A stretch of 11,884 bases of DNA, taken from Caldisericota bacterium. Its GTDB lineage: Bacteria; Caldisericota; Caldisericia; Cryosericales; Cryosericaceae. The stretch spans positions 1 through 11,884 of the forward strand of contig JAPLGH010000059.1 of assembly GCA_026390285.1 (NCBI GenBank). Reading direction: 5' to 3'. A program made the translations under genes and the position numbers. Of the stretch, positions 1 to 5,996 are shown one piece after another. The notes under the pieces are model-generated. The model had not been told where the DNA came from. It saw only the letters and a list, made by a program, of their open reading frames with translations, and made no database searches. How positions within the stretch are numbered: the first letter of the stretch is position 1; each line of letters starts with the position of its first letter.

Positions 1-194
1 AGCTTCAGCATGGTGCGTCCGGTGGTTGTCTTGCCCGATCCGGATTCTCCCACCAAGCTCAAGGTCTCGCCCTGATTGATGAAGAAACTCACCTCGTCCA
101 CAGCCCTGACTGAGGCCACGGTCGTAGAGAAGACTCCTCCCTTGATTGGGAACCACTTCTTGAGTTTTTGGACTTCTACGAGTCTGGTTGCCAT
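1..194 (-). CDS. oppF: Oligopeptide/dipeptide ABC transporter ATPase OppF-type, 5' part only
   Basis: This is the N-terminal 64 codons of a second peptide-transporter ATPase; the rest lies beyond the left edge. The protein would bind ATP at the cytoplasmic face and pair with the OppD subunit to power uptake. Visible are the family N-terminus (MATRLVEVQKLKKWFPIK), the 'AVDEVSF' strand and a complete Walker A motif GESGSGKT at residues 49-56. Two in-frame ATGs exist, at 200 and 194. The Shine-Dalgarno AGGAG at 207-203 is only 2 nt from the first but 8 nt from the second, so 194 is chosen. It starts 19 nt after the stop that ends the displaced oppD tail, as expected for the last gene of an oppBCDF operon. 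The OppF name rests on gene order plus the 'KKWFPIKGG' N-terminus, which is typical of OppF/DppF rather than OppD. The signature, Walker B and C-terminal parts cannot be judged. Confidence 0.9.
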   Translation of the reverse strand, partial: MATRLVEVQKLKKWFPIKGGVFSTTVASVRAVDEVSFFINQGETLSLVGESGSGKTTTGRTMLK

Positions 195-213
195 GGTCAT
201 TTCTCCTCTCTGC

Positions 214-396
214 CTATGATTCGATCGGATGGAAGCAACGAACGAGGTGGCTCGGGGTCAGCTCGATGATTTCGGGTTCCTCCTCGCGGCACTTCTCAGT
301 AGCGAACGGGCAGCGCGGGTTAAAACGGCAACCTTTGGGCATGTGATAAGGGGACGGGACCATGCCCTCGATGGCTGGCAATGGCTCGTTGGTCAT
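214..396 (-). pseudogene. oppD: Displaced C-terminal (oligo_HPY) segment of oppD, out of frame
   Basis: This stretch is in a different frame from the oppD start but clearly encodes the end of an OppD protein. It reads NEPLPAIEGMVPSP, then the Cys cluster GCRFNPRCPFATEKC and finally LVRCFHP before TAG at 216-214. The four cysteines belong to the C-terminal oligopeptide-transport ATPase domain, which binds a [4Fe-4S] cluster in at least one characterised DppD homologue (family knowledge). The stop lies 19 nt before the oppF start, so this is the true end of the oppD locus. No start codon with a ribosome site is visible, so it is not read as a separate protein. The junction with the upstream frame lies near 388-405. 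By comparison with remembered family members, roughly a dozen residues with the HPY motif are missing there. The segment itself has no stop, which argues for a recent event or a sequence error. Confidence 0.8.
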
Positions 397-1150
397 GACG
401 TGGTGACTTGAAGATCTCTTTGGCGGTCGCGCTCTCGACAATCTTGCCGGCATAGGCGATGTTGATGGTCTCTGCCATTTCGGCAACGACGGCCAAGTTG
501 TGGGTAATGATGAGGACAGCCATACCGAGCTTCTTCTGCAGCCCGCGCATCAGGTCAAGAATCTGTGCCTGGATGGTGACGTCAAGAGCCGTCGTGGCTT
601 CGTCGGAAATCAACAGTTCAGGGTTGCACGACAGTGCCATGGCGATCATGACCCTCTGGCGCATGCCGCCGCTCATCTCGTGAGGGTATTGGCTGAAACG
701 CCGTTCTGGTTCGGGGATGCCGACCAGGTGAAGCATGTCGATGGTACGCTTCTTTGCTTCGGCACTGTCAATTTTCTGATGCAGCGTAATGGCTTCACTG
801 ATCTGATCGCCAATCGTGTAGACAGGATTGAGTGATGTCATGGGTTCCTGAAAGATCATGGAGATCTTGTCACCGCGTATCAGGCGCATCTGATCATCGC
901 TCTTCTTGAGAAGGTCTTCCCCATGGAAAAAGATCTCGCCTCCGACGATCTTGCCAGGAGGATTGGCTATCAGGCGCATAATCGAGAGGGCCGTCACGGA
1001 TTTCCCGCAGCCAGACTCGCCCACCAGGCCGACAACCTCTCCCCGGTGAATCGTCAGATCAATCCCGTCTACGGCTGGAACAACACCGTCCTCTGTGTAG
1101 AAGAAGGTTCGCAGATTCTTGATATCAACAAGTATTTCTCGATTATCCAT
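320..1150 (-). CDS. oppD: Oligopeptide ABC transporter ATPase OppD, frameshifted near its C-terminus
   Basis: This is the first nucleotide-binding subunit of the peptide importer, cytoplasmic, hydrolysing ATP with OppF. The open frame is 276 aa. The nucleotide-binding fold is complete: Walker A GESGCGKS (44-51), Q-loop Q101 in MIFQEPMTSLNP, signature MSGGMRQR (159-166), Walker B LLISDEATTALD (179-190) and H-loop H217. Walker B is unusual in having Ala at 185, where the family nearly always has Pro (DEPTTALD). After EIFKSPRH (about residue 252, nt 395) the similarity stops and 24 unrelated residues lead to a stop at 320. The true C-terminal domain continues in another frame (214-396, listed separately). 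The 'HPYTxGLL..S.P' stretch that normally follows is absent from both frames. The ATG at 1150 has the Shine-Dalgarno AAGGGGG overlapping the oppC stop, with 9 nt between the genes. The core should fold, but its regulatory/cluster-binding tail would be lost unless the frameshift is an error or is bypassed. Confidence 0.85.
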   Translation of the reverse strand: MDNREILVDIKNLRTFFYTEDGVVPAVDGIDLTIHRGEVVGLVGESGCGKSVTALSIMRLIANPPGKIVGGEIFFHGEDLLKKSDDQMRLIRGDKISMIFQEPMTSLNPVYTIGDQISEAITLHQKIDSAEAKKRTIDMLHLVGIPEPERRFSQYPHEMSGGMRQRVMIAMALSCNPELLISDEATTALDVTIQAQILDLMRGLQKKLGMAVLIITHNLAVVAEMAETINIAYAGKIVESATAKEIFKSPRHDQRAIASHRGHGPVPLSHAQRLPF

Positions 1151-1159
1151 GTGTCCCCC

Positions 1160-2080
1160 TTAGAGCTTCAGCTTCGGATCCAGGGCATCACGGAGACCAT
1201 CGCCAAAGAAATTGAAACCCAGACTCGTGAAGAAAATCGCCAAACCTGGGAACCAGACCAATTGGGGAGCAGAGAATATGTAGTTCTGAGCGTTATAGAG
1301 CATGTTGCCCCAGCTTGGCGTCGGTTGCGGAATTCCCAGTCCAAGATAGCTGAGACTGGCTTCGTAGATGATGAGACTGCTGATGGACATCGAGAACGAG
1401 ACAATGATTGGAGCCGCAGTGTTGGGCAGCAAATGTCTAAACATGATTCGCCATGGAGAAGCCCCAACGGCCCGGGCAGCTTCGATATATTCCTGTTCCC
1501 TCAAGGAAAGAGTCACTCCTCGCACCAGTCGCGCGTCTCCCATCCAACCAAAGACCACGAGAATAAGAATCAAGTTTAGCACGCCACCTTTGAGCACAGC
1601 GGCCAGCACAACCATGAGAGGGAGTGTTGGAATGGACATCATGGTATCGGTAAACCGCATAATTAGATTGTCGAACCAGCCCCCGTAGAACCCTGACACC
1701 AACCCAACAAACGTCCCCAAGAAAATCGACGTCAAGCTCGCAACGACTCCAATCAAGAGGGATACTCGACCGCCATAGAGCAGACGGGACCAAGCATCCC
1801 TTCCCAGTTCATCGGTCCCCAAGATATGATCTCTGTTGGGAGTCATGAATTCAGGCGTTGTCTGCCCAGGCTTCAGGTCAGCAGGTGAGAGCATGGCATA
1901 CGGGCTTTTCCCGAAGGACAGCGGCCCAGCAAAGATGACCGCGACGAGAACCACAAAAACCATTGCCAATCCAAGCATACCCATCCTGTTCCGACGAAGA
2001 CGCCGCAATATGTTGGAAACATATGTCTCCGTAGGCGCTTCCCGCAATTTCAGTTCCTCGTTCGCTGTATACTCTTTCAT
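1160..2080 (-). CDS. oppC: Oligopeptide ABC transporter permease OppC
   Basis: This is an inner-membrane permease subunit of the peptide importer (306 aa, normal length). An N-terminal cytoplasmic segment (1-32) is followed by a first membrane helix (about 35-53) and an external loop ending in the OppC/DppC hallmark HILGTDELGRD (85-95). Further helices lie around 105-130, 150-180, 222-245 and 275-295. The EAA coupling loop, which docks on the ATPases, is EAARAVGASPWRIMFRHLLPN (200-220) with the conserved Gly at 207. The C-terminus GDGLRDALDPKLKL is typical. The start ATG is supported by AAGGGGTGATC (2096-2086), which is nearly a full match to the 16S 3' end. It overlaps the oppB TAA at 2097-2095, so translation is probably coupled. 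The gene sits between oppB (14 nt gap) and oppD (9 nt gap). Assignment as the C-type permease is secure; the transported peptide class is not determinable. Confidence 0.96.
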   Translation of the reverse strand: MKEYTANEELKLREAPTETYVSNILRRLRRNRMGMLGLAMVFVVLVAVIFAGPLSFGKSPYAMLSPADLKPGQTTPEFMTPNRDHILGTDELGRDAWSRLLYGGRVSLLIGVVASLTSIFLGTFVGLVSGFYGGWFDNLIMRFTDTMMSIPTLPLMVVLAAVLKGGVLNLILILVVFGWMGDARLVRGVTLSLREQEYIEAARAVGASPWRIMFRHLLPNTAAPIIVSFSMSISSLIIYEASLSYLGLGIPQPTPSWGNMLYNAQNYIFSAPQLVWFPGLAIFFTSLGFNFFGDGLRDALDPKLKL

Positions 2081-2094
2081 ACTAGGATCACCCC

Positions 2095-3114
2095 TTAACT
2101 ATACCGCACGCGAGGGTCGGCAACTGCGTACAGGATGTCAGCCAGCAAACTGCCGAACAGTACAAGCAGCGAGTCGATCATGAGGATCGCCATGGCGACG
2201 AACATGTCATTGCCTAGAACCGCCTGCAGAGTCAACCTCCCCATACCATCAAGAGCAAAAACTTGCTCCGTAATCATGGCCCCCCCGACTATGCCCGGCA
2301 AGGTTAGTCCCACAAGCGTGATAATGGGAATCAGGGCGTTTCTGAGAGCATGCTTCCTGATGACGACGCTTTCTGGTGCACCTTTTGCCCTGGCCGTCCG
2401 CACATAGTCCTGACGCACAACTTCCAGCATTGATGAACGCGTGTAGCGCATCCACCCGCCGACGCCAAGCAATGACAGCACACTGACTGGGAGTGCCATA
2501 TACCACGCACGATTTACCAGCCGCGCCAGCCATGGGGCCGCATAGAAATCTACCAACTGCCCTCCGGCTGGAAGCATGTCACTGTGCATTCCGCTGATTG
2601 GAAACCAATGCAACTTCAGGCCAAAAATGATGATCAACATGATGCCAAACCAGAAGCTTGGCATGGACATGCCAAAAAAAGCAAAAAACGTCCCGACGTT
2701 GTCCCCAAAACCATATTGATGCAGCGCAGAAAAGATACCTATGGGAACGGCGATGATAATCGAAAGAAGGATTGACCCACCAGACAGAGCTAGTGTCAGC
2801 GGAAGCTTCTGCAGGATCAGGGCTCTAGCATTTGTACCGGGAGCCAGAAGAGAAAAACCCCAGCCATTGCCCGCCCGAGGAGCAAATGTGGAGACAACGA
2901 ACTCTTTCAGCCAATTGAAGTATCGAATCGGCAGCGGCTTGTCCCAATTCCAGTTGTGCATGAGGATTTGTACGTCCTCAGGGCGAACATGAGGGTTCAT
3001 CAACAGTTGATGAAATGGATCGCCCTGAAGCGTCAACAGGATGAAAATGATGAGAGATATCGCGACAATCATTGGAACAATCAAGAGGAGTCTCCTTACC
3101 AAGAAATTTCTCAC
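2095..3114 (-). CDS. oppB: Oligopeptide ABC transporter permease OppB
   Basis: This is an inner-membrane permease subunit that pairs with OppC to form the peptide channel. With the start chosen here it is 339 aa. The N-terminus MRNFLVRRLLLIVPMIVAIS leads into helix 1 (about 9-28), followed by a large extracytoplasmic region (31-100) typical of B-type subunits and five more helices (about 104-126, 138-166, 205-220, 261-285, 305-330). The EAA loop is YVRTARAKGAPESVVIRKH (237-255) and the C-terminus is DILYAVADPRVRYS. The open frame extends 37 codons further upstream, but that part (residues such as 'SALTILFKMIYSGIKVW') does not look like an OppB start. GTG at 3114 is preceded by AGAGGTGGAG, a good Shine-Dalgarno at the right distance, and matches the family start. 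The gene overlaps no neighbour and has its own promoter (3168-3195). It lies 282 nt after the substrate-binding protein gene. Confidence 0.95.
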   Translation of the reverse strand: MRNFLVRRLLLIVPMIVAISLIIFILLTLQGDPFHQLLMNPHVRPEDVQILMHNWNWDKPLPIRYFNWLKEFVVSTFAPRAGNGWGFSLLAPGTNARALILQKLPLTLALSGGSILLSIIIAVPIGIFSALHQYGFGDNVGTFFAFFGMSMPSFWFGIMLIIIFGLKLHWFPISGMHSDMLPAGGQLVDFYAAPWLARLVNRAWYMALPVSVLSLLGVGGWMRYTRSSMLEVVRQDYVRTARAKGAPESVVIRKHALRNALIPIITLVGLTLPGIVGGAMITEQVFALDGMGRLTLQAVLGNDMFVAMAILMIDSLLVLFGSLLADILYAVADPRVRYS

Positions 3115-3167
3115 AGCTCCACCTCTACTCGAAGTATTGACTATGCTCTGCCAAACCTTAATGCCTG

Positions 3168-3195
3168 AGTATATCATCTTGAACAAGATCGTCAA
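3168..3195 (-). promoter_or_regulatory. Extended -10 sigma-70-type promoter for oppBCDF
   Basis: On the minus strand TTGACG (3195-3190) is followed by 16 nt and TATACT (3173-3168), with TG one base before the -10 (an extended -10). Each hexamer matches the consensus at 5 of 6 positions. Transcription would start near 3160, about 46 nt upstream of the oppB GTG. Its position inside the importer locus, after the substrate-binding gene, suggests independent expression of the permease/ATPase genes. Confidence 0.65.
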
Positions 3196-3322
3196 TGCGC
3201 TTTGGACATACCCTGCTCCGAACACACCACACCCAGACGGCTATGGACAACCTCTATTACCAATGAGCCATGGGCGCAACAGAAACTTGGCTATGGGTCA
3301 ATACGTTCTACGGGACCAACAG

Positions 3323-3360
3323 CATCTGGCCCTGCACCGGTGTCAGTGCAGGGCCAGATG
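3323..3360 (-). terminator. Perfect 15-bp stem-loop between binding-protein and permease genes
   Basis: CATCTGGCCCTGCAC (3323-3337) and its exact complement (3346-3360) flank an 8-nt loop. It lies 36 nt after the substrate-binding protein stop and upstream of the oppB promoter. No T-run follows on either strand, so it is not a textbook intrinsic terminator. It could end most transcripts, or act as a 3'-end stabiliser that raises the level of the binding protein relative to the permease, as known for malE-malF type intergenic hairpins. The remaining bases of 3115-3396 hold only the promoter described separately and no gene. Confidence 0.6.
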
Positions 3361-3396
3361 TCAGTCAGGAACTGAGTTCAGTAGGAGTCCGAGTCT

Positions 3397-5607
3397 TTAC
3401 TTCCTCCACCAGTAGCTGATATTCCACGTATAGGCAATGTTGCCGGAATCCAGCGGATAATCGAACCCATGAATCTTCTTGCTTTCCACCTTGATCGAAG
3501 TGTAGCGCAGAAGGTAGATCTCAGGGAGCAGCTTGTGCGTAACCACCTGGGCATCTCGGAACGCCTTGTTCCGCGTAGCCGTGTCCAAGGTGTTTGCAGT
3601 GACCTCACGTGCCCGATCCAGTTCGGGATCGCTGATGCCGCTGTAGTTCTGGCCTTCCTGTCCGTTGATCCAGGTGATCGACTTGGTCGTATACAAGCCA
3701 TAGGCGCTGCCTTCGTCGGCAGGATTGCCGCCCCAGGCGAACAATCCCATGTCATACTCGCCAGCAGGAAGAATGTCGCCGAAGAATTTCGTCGACGAAA
3801 TCGGCTTGAACGTCGTCTCGATTCCGAGTTTCGCCCAATCGGCCTGAATCACGGGGAACTGTTGCGCCCGCACAGGAGAGGTGGTCGAAGAGATCTCGAA
3901 GGTAACTGGCTTGCCATTCTTGTCCAGTCTGCGACCCGATGCGTCAAGCGTCCAGCCTGCGTCCAGGAGGAGTTGCTTCGCCTTCTCCAGATCATAGGGG
4001 TAGTTGCCGAGGCTGCTGTTGAACTGAGGACTGCCTGGCGACGCCCAGCTATCGATGATCGTGCGAGAACTCTGGAAAACCTTTCTGTTCAACTCGTCAC
4101 GATCCAAAGCGTATTGCAGTGCCTGACGAACACGATAATCCTGGCCAGCCTGAGATTTCGCAAAGTTGACAGTAATATGCTCCCAGTAAATCGAGGGTAT
4201 GAATGTGACGGTATACCTGTCGCTCGCCTGCTTCTGCAGAATCTGTGCCTGGTTGGCTGACTCAACCGCCATGCCCGGAGCGGCGACGTCAACGTCACCT
4301 GCGATGAAGTGACTCAGAATGACGGTACTGTCAGGGATGATCCTGAACGTTACCGTCTGGGCAAGGGCCTGTCCACCCCAGTAGTTGGGGTTGGCTTTGA
4401 GCCTGACATAGCCATTTTGCTCCCAGGCATCAACCATGTAGGGTCCTGCCTGAATGGGTTTTTGGTTGAAGCTGCACGAGTTGATGTCCTTGGGTTCTTT
4501 GTTGAAAATGGGTTCAAGGATGTGTGCTGGGTCAATCTCCATCCCCCAGTTGGCAAGCGGATAAAGATCTTTCCAGAAGACAACAACCTTGTATGGATCA
4601 CTGTCATCGATGTGGTCCACCATGTCGTCGACGAATCGAGAACCGGCGAGGTTGATGTCTGTATTCTTGCGCATCGTCTGAGCGAATGCAAAATCGTGAG
4701 ACGTCACGGGAGTGCCGTCTGACCACTTGATGCCCTTCCTCAGACGATATGTCACGATCATGGTCTTCGCCGTTTCATTGATCTTCCAGAGTCCATTGGC
4801 GACAGTGGGAACCTCCATTGCCATGGACGGATACAGGGCTCCGGTCGGTGTCTGACCGACAAGGCCATCTCCTACTCCGGCCATGACCATGCCTGAAGCT
4901 GCCATCGACGACAGGGTCGGATAGAACAGCGTGTCGGGATTTTGTTGCAGTGCAACAGTGATTGAGGCTGTCGATACTGGCGGATTCACAATGCGATAGA
5001 CACCGAGAGCGCAATCCGCACGCGTACCTGACAACAATGGATTGATATTGCGCTGAGCATCCCAGACAAGAAGCTGGGCGCTGGGCCTCACAGCGAAGCT
5101 CAGGGGCTTGAGAGCATAGCTACTCACCTTTGCCTCGTCGTTGGAGAATGTCCCTGGCACTGCTATAGCATCAGCTGCAGCTTCCTTGCCGAGGACGCGA
5201 ACCAGCAGAACTGCCATGTCCTGACGCTTGATCTCCACTGCGGGGGCGTACTTGCCACCACCGATGCCCTTGATGAAGCCTGCCTTGACGGCGGCTTCGA
5301 CATAGCCGTAGGACCAGCGGGTCGTTGGAACGTCGCTGAACGTGGCGATGGCGGGCTTCACCAGAGCGAGGCTCTTGGCGAGAACGACCATCTTGGCGAA
5401 CTCTTCGCGGGTGACCTTGCCCTCGGGCTTGAACGTGCCGTCAGGGTAGCCGACAATGATGTTCTTGGCGGCCAGGGCCGTGATCGCATCATACGCCCAG
5501 TAAGAGGCAGCGACGTCTTTGAAGCCGACGGCGCGCGCGGTGAGGACTGGGGAACAGACAGCAAGCACTAAAACAACTGCAAGAACGATAGACAGAAATC
5601 TCCTCAT
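3397..5607 (-). CDS. SLH-domain-anchored peptide-binding protein (SBP family 5, OppA/DppA-like)
   Basis: This is the exported substrate-binding component of the adjacent importer, 736 aa. A signal peptide (1-26, hydrophobic core LSIVLAVVLVLAV, likely cut after TARA) is followed by S-layer homology repeats: FKDVAASYWAYDAI... (29-75), FSDVPTTRWSYGYV... (90-140) and a more divergent third (154-206, ending INPLLSGTRADCA). From about 215 to the end is a full family-5 solute-binding domain with the signature YRLRKGIKWSDGTPVTSHDF (287-306), ANPNYWGG and the usual C-terminal lobe. Family members are normally lipid-anchored or free. Here SLH repeats imply attachment to cell-wall polymer; a residue C18 occurs in LAVC but is a poor lipobox. 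ATG at 5607 is preferred because it gives a canonical signal peptide and follows GGGAGGAG. An in-frame TTG at 5676, beside AAAAGGAGGTG, would add 23 residues. Gene order with oppB-oppF supports a role in peptide capture at the envelope; substrate specificity is unknown. Confidence 0.93.
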   Translation of the reverse strand: MRRFLSIVLAVVLVLAVCSPVLTARAVGFKDVAASYWAYDAITALAAKNIIVGYPDGTFKPEGKVTREEFAKMVVLAKSLALVKPAIATFSDVPTTRWSYGYVEAAVKAGFIKGIGGGKYAPAVEIKRQDMAVLLVRVLGKEAAADAIAVPGTFSNDEAKVSSYALKPLSFAVRPSAQLLVWDAQRNINPLLSGTRADCALGVYRIVNPPVSTASITVALQQNPDTLFYPTLSSMAASGMVMAGVGDGLVGQTPTGALYPSMAMEVPTVANGLWKINETAKTMIVTYRLRKGIKWSDGTPVTSHDFAFAQTMRKNTDINLAGSRFVDDMVDHIDDSDPYKVVVFWKDLYPLANWGMEIDPAHILEPIFNKEPKDINSCSFNQKPIQAGPYMVDAWEQNGYVRLKANPNYWGGQALAQTVTFRIIPDSTVILSHFIAGDVDVAAPGMAVESANQAQILQKQASDRYTVTFIPSIYWEHITVNFAKSQAGQDYRVRQALQYALDRDELNRKVFQSSRTIIDSWASPGSPQFNSSLGNYPYDLEKAKQLLLDAGWTLDASGRRLDKNGKPVTFEISSTTSPVRAQQFPVIQADWAKLGIETTFKPISSTKFFGDILPAGEYDMGLFAWGGNPADEGSAYGLYTTKSITWINGQEGQNYSGISDPELDRAREVTANTLDTATRNKAFRDAQVVTHKLLPEIYLLRYTSIKVESKKIHGFDYPLDSGNIAYTWNISYWWRK

Positions 5608-5832
5608 GTAATTCTCCTCCCTTAGCAGAATAGTTGTAGTTGCGAAAACGATTTCACGCAGAACAGTGCCCGGCAAACACCTCCTTTTTTGGCAGGAAGT
5701 TATCGCACATACTAACCTCGTTTACTCCATCACGGTTACCAGTTAGCCAAGAAACTCCAACAGCCTTAACACAGGTGTCGAACTCTCCTGCTGCGCCATA
5801 GCATATGGCAAAACACGTGAACGCCTACCTGA

Positions 5833-5860
5833 ACATTACACTAACACTTTCTTTTGTCAA
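5833..5860 (-). promoter_or_regulatory. Putative promoter for the SLH-substrate-binding protein gene
   Basis: The minus strand reads a perfect -35 TTGACA (5860-5855), 16 nt, then TAATGT (5838-5833), a weak -10. The overlapping TGTAAT is a better -10 but only 14 nt away. The start point would be near 5825, giving a leader of about 215 nt. The -35 is strong evidence; the -10 is ambiguous. Confidence 0.45.
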
Positions 5861-5883
5861 GCAACGGCCGAGGAGGGTTCTGG

Positions 5884-5905
5884 GCCAAGAACGTATTGTC
5901 TTGGC
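5884..5905. promoter_or_regulatory. Palindrome GCCAAGA-N8-TCTTGGC, possible operator or weak terminator
   Basis: A perfect 7-bp inverted repeat with an 8-nt spacer ends 24 bp upstream of the -35 box of the binding-protein gene and about 90 bp past the carboxyltransferase stop. The dyad size suits an HTH-dimer operator. No T-run follows on the minus strand, so a terminator is less likely. Function is inferred from position only. Confidence 0.3.
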
Positions 5906-5996
5906 AATTATCCAGACACCCTGATGCGCCAAGGAACGCGCCAAGTTCGAATAGTGAAGACGAGACGATGCACCTGGCTGAGGGGAACGCGGTTCA

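Larger units (their letters stand above)
5608..5996. other. Intergenic region: long leader of the SLH-binding-protein gene
   Basis: No protein gene is supported in these 389 bases. They hold the putative promoter (5833-5860), a palindrome upstream of it (5884-5905) and a leader of about 215 nt. Just after the predicted start point there is a small perfect hairpin, GCCATA-TGC-TATGGC on the minus strand (5795-5809). A strong purine tract AAAAAAGGAGGTG lies just upstream of the TTG at 5676. No known riboswitch or T-box signature was recognised. The 3' side of the carboxyltransferase gene has no clear U-tract terminator. Confidence 0.5.

Noticed and set aside
3115..3225. N-terminal extension of OppB by 37 codons
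   Set aside because: The predicted promoter -10 and start point lie inside it, the residues do not fit OppB, and the GTG at 3114 has a good ribosome site.
3469..4260. Plus-strand open frame of 263 codons within the substrate-binding gene
   Set aside because: It is fully antisense to a secure family-5 binding domain, with no domain of its own and no promoter.
5743..5799. Possible 18-residue leader peptide (starts MAQQESSTP) in the binding-protein leader on the minus strand
   Set aside because: It has no ribosome site, a start inside a hairpin, and no run of regulatory codons.
5899..5920. Bulged TGTC(T)TGG / CCAGACA hairpin as a terminator of the carboxyltransferase gene
   Set aside because: The stem is short and bulged, overlaps the better palindrome at 5884-5905, and has no T-run after it.
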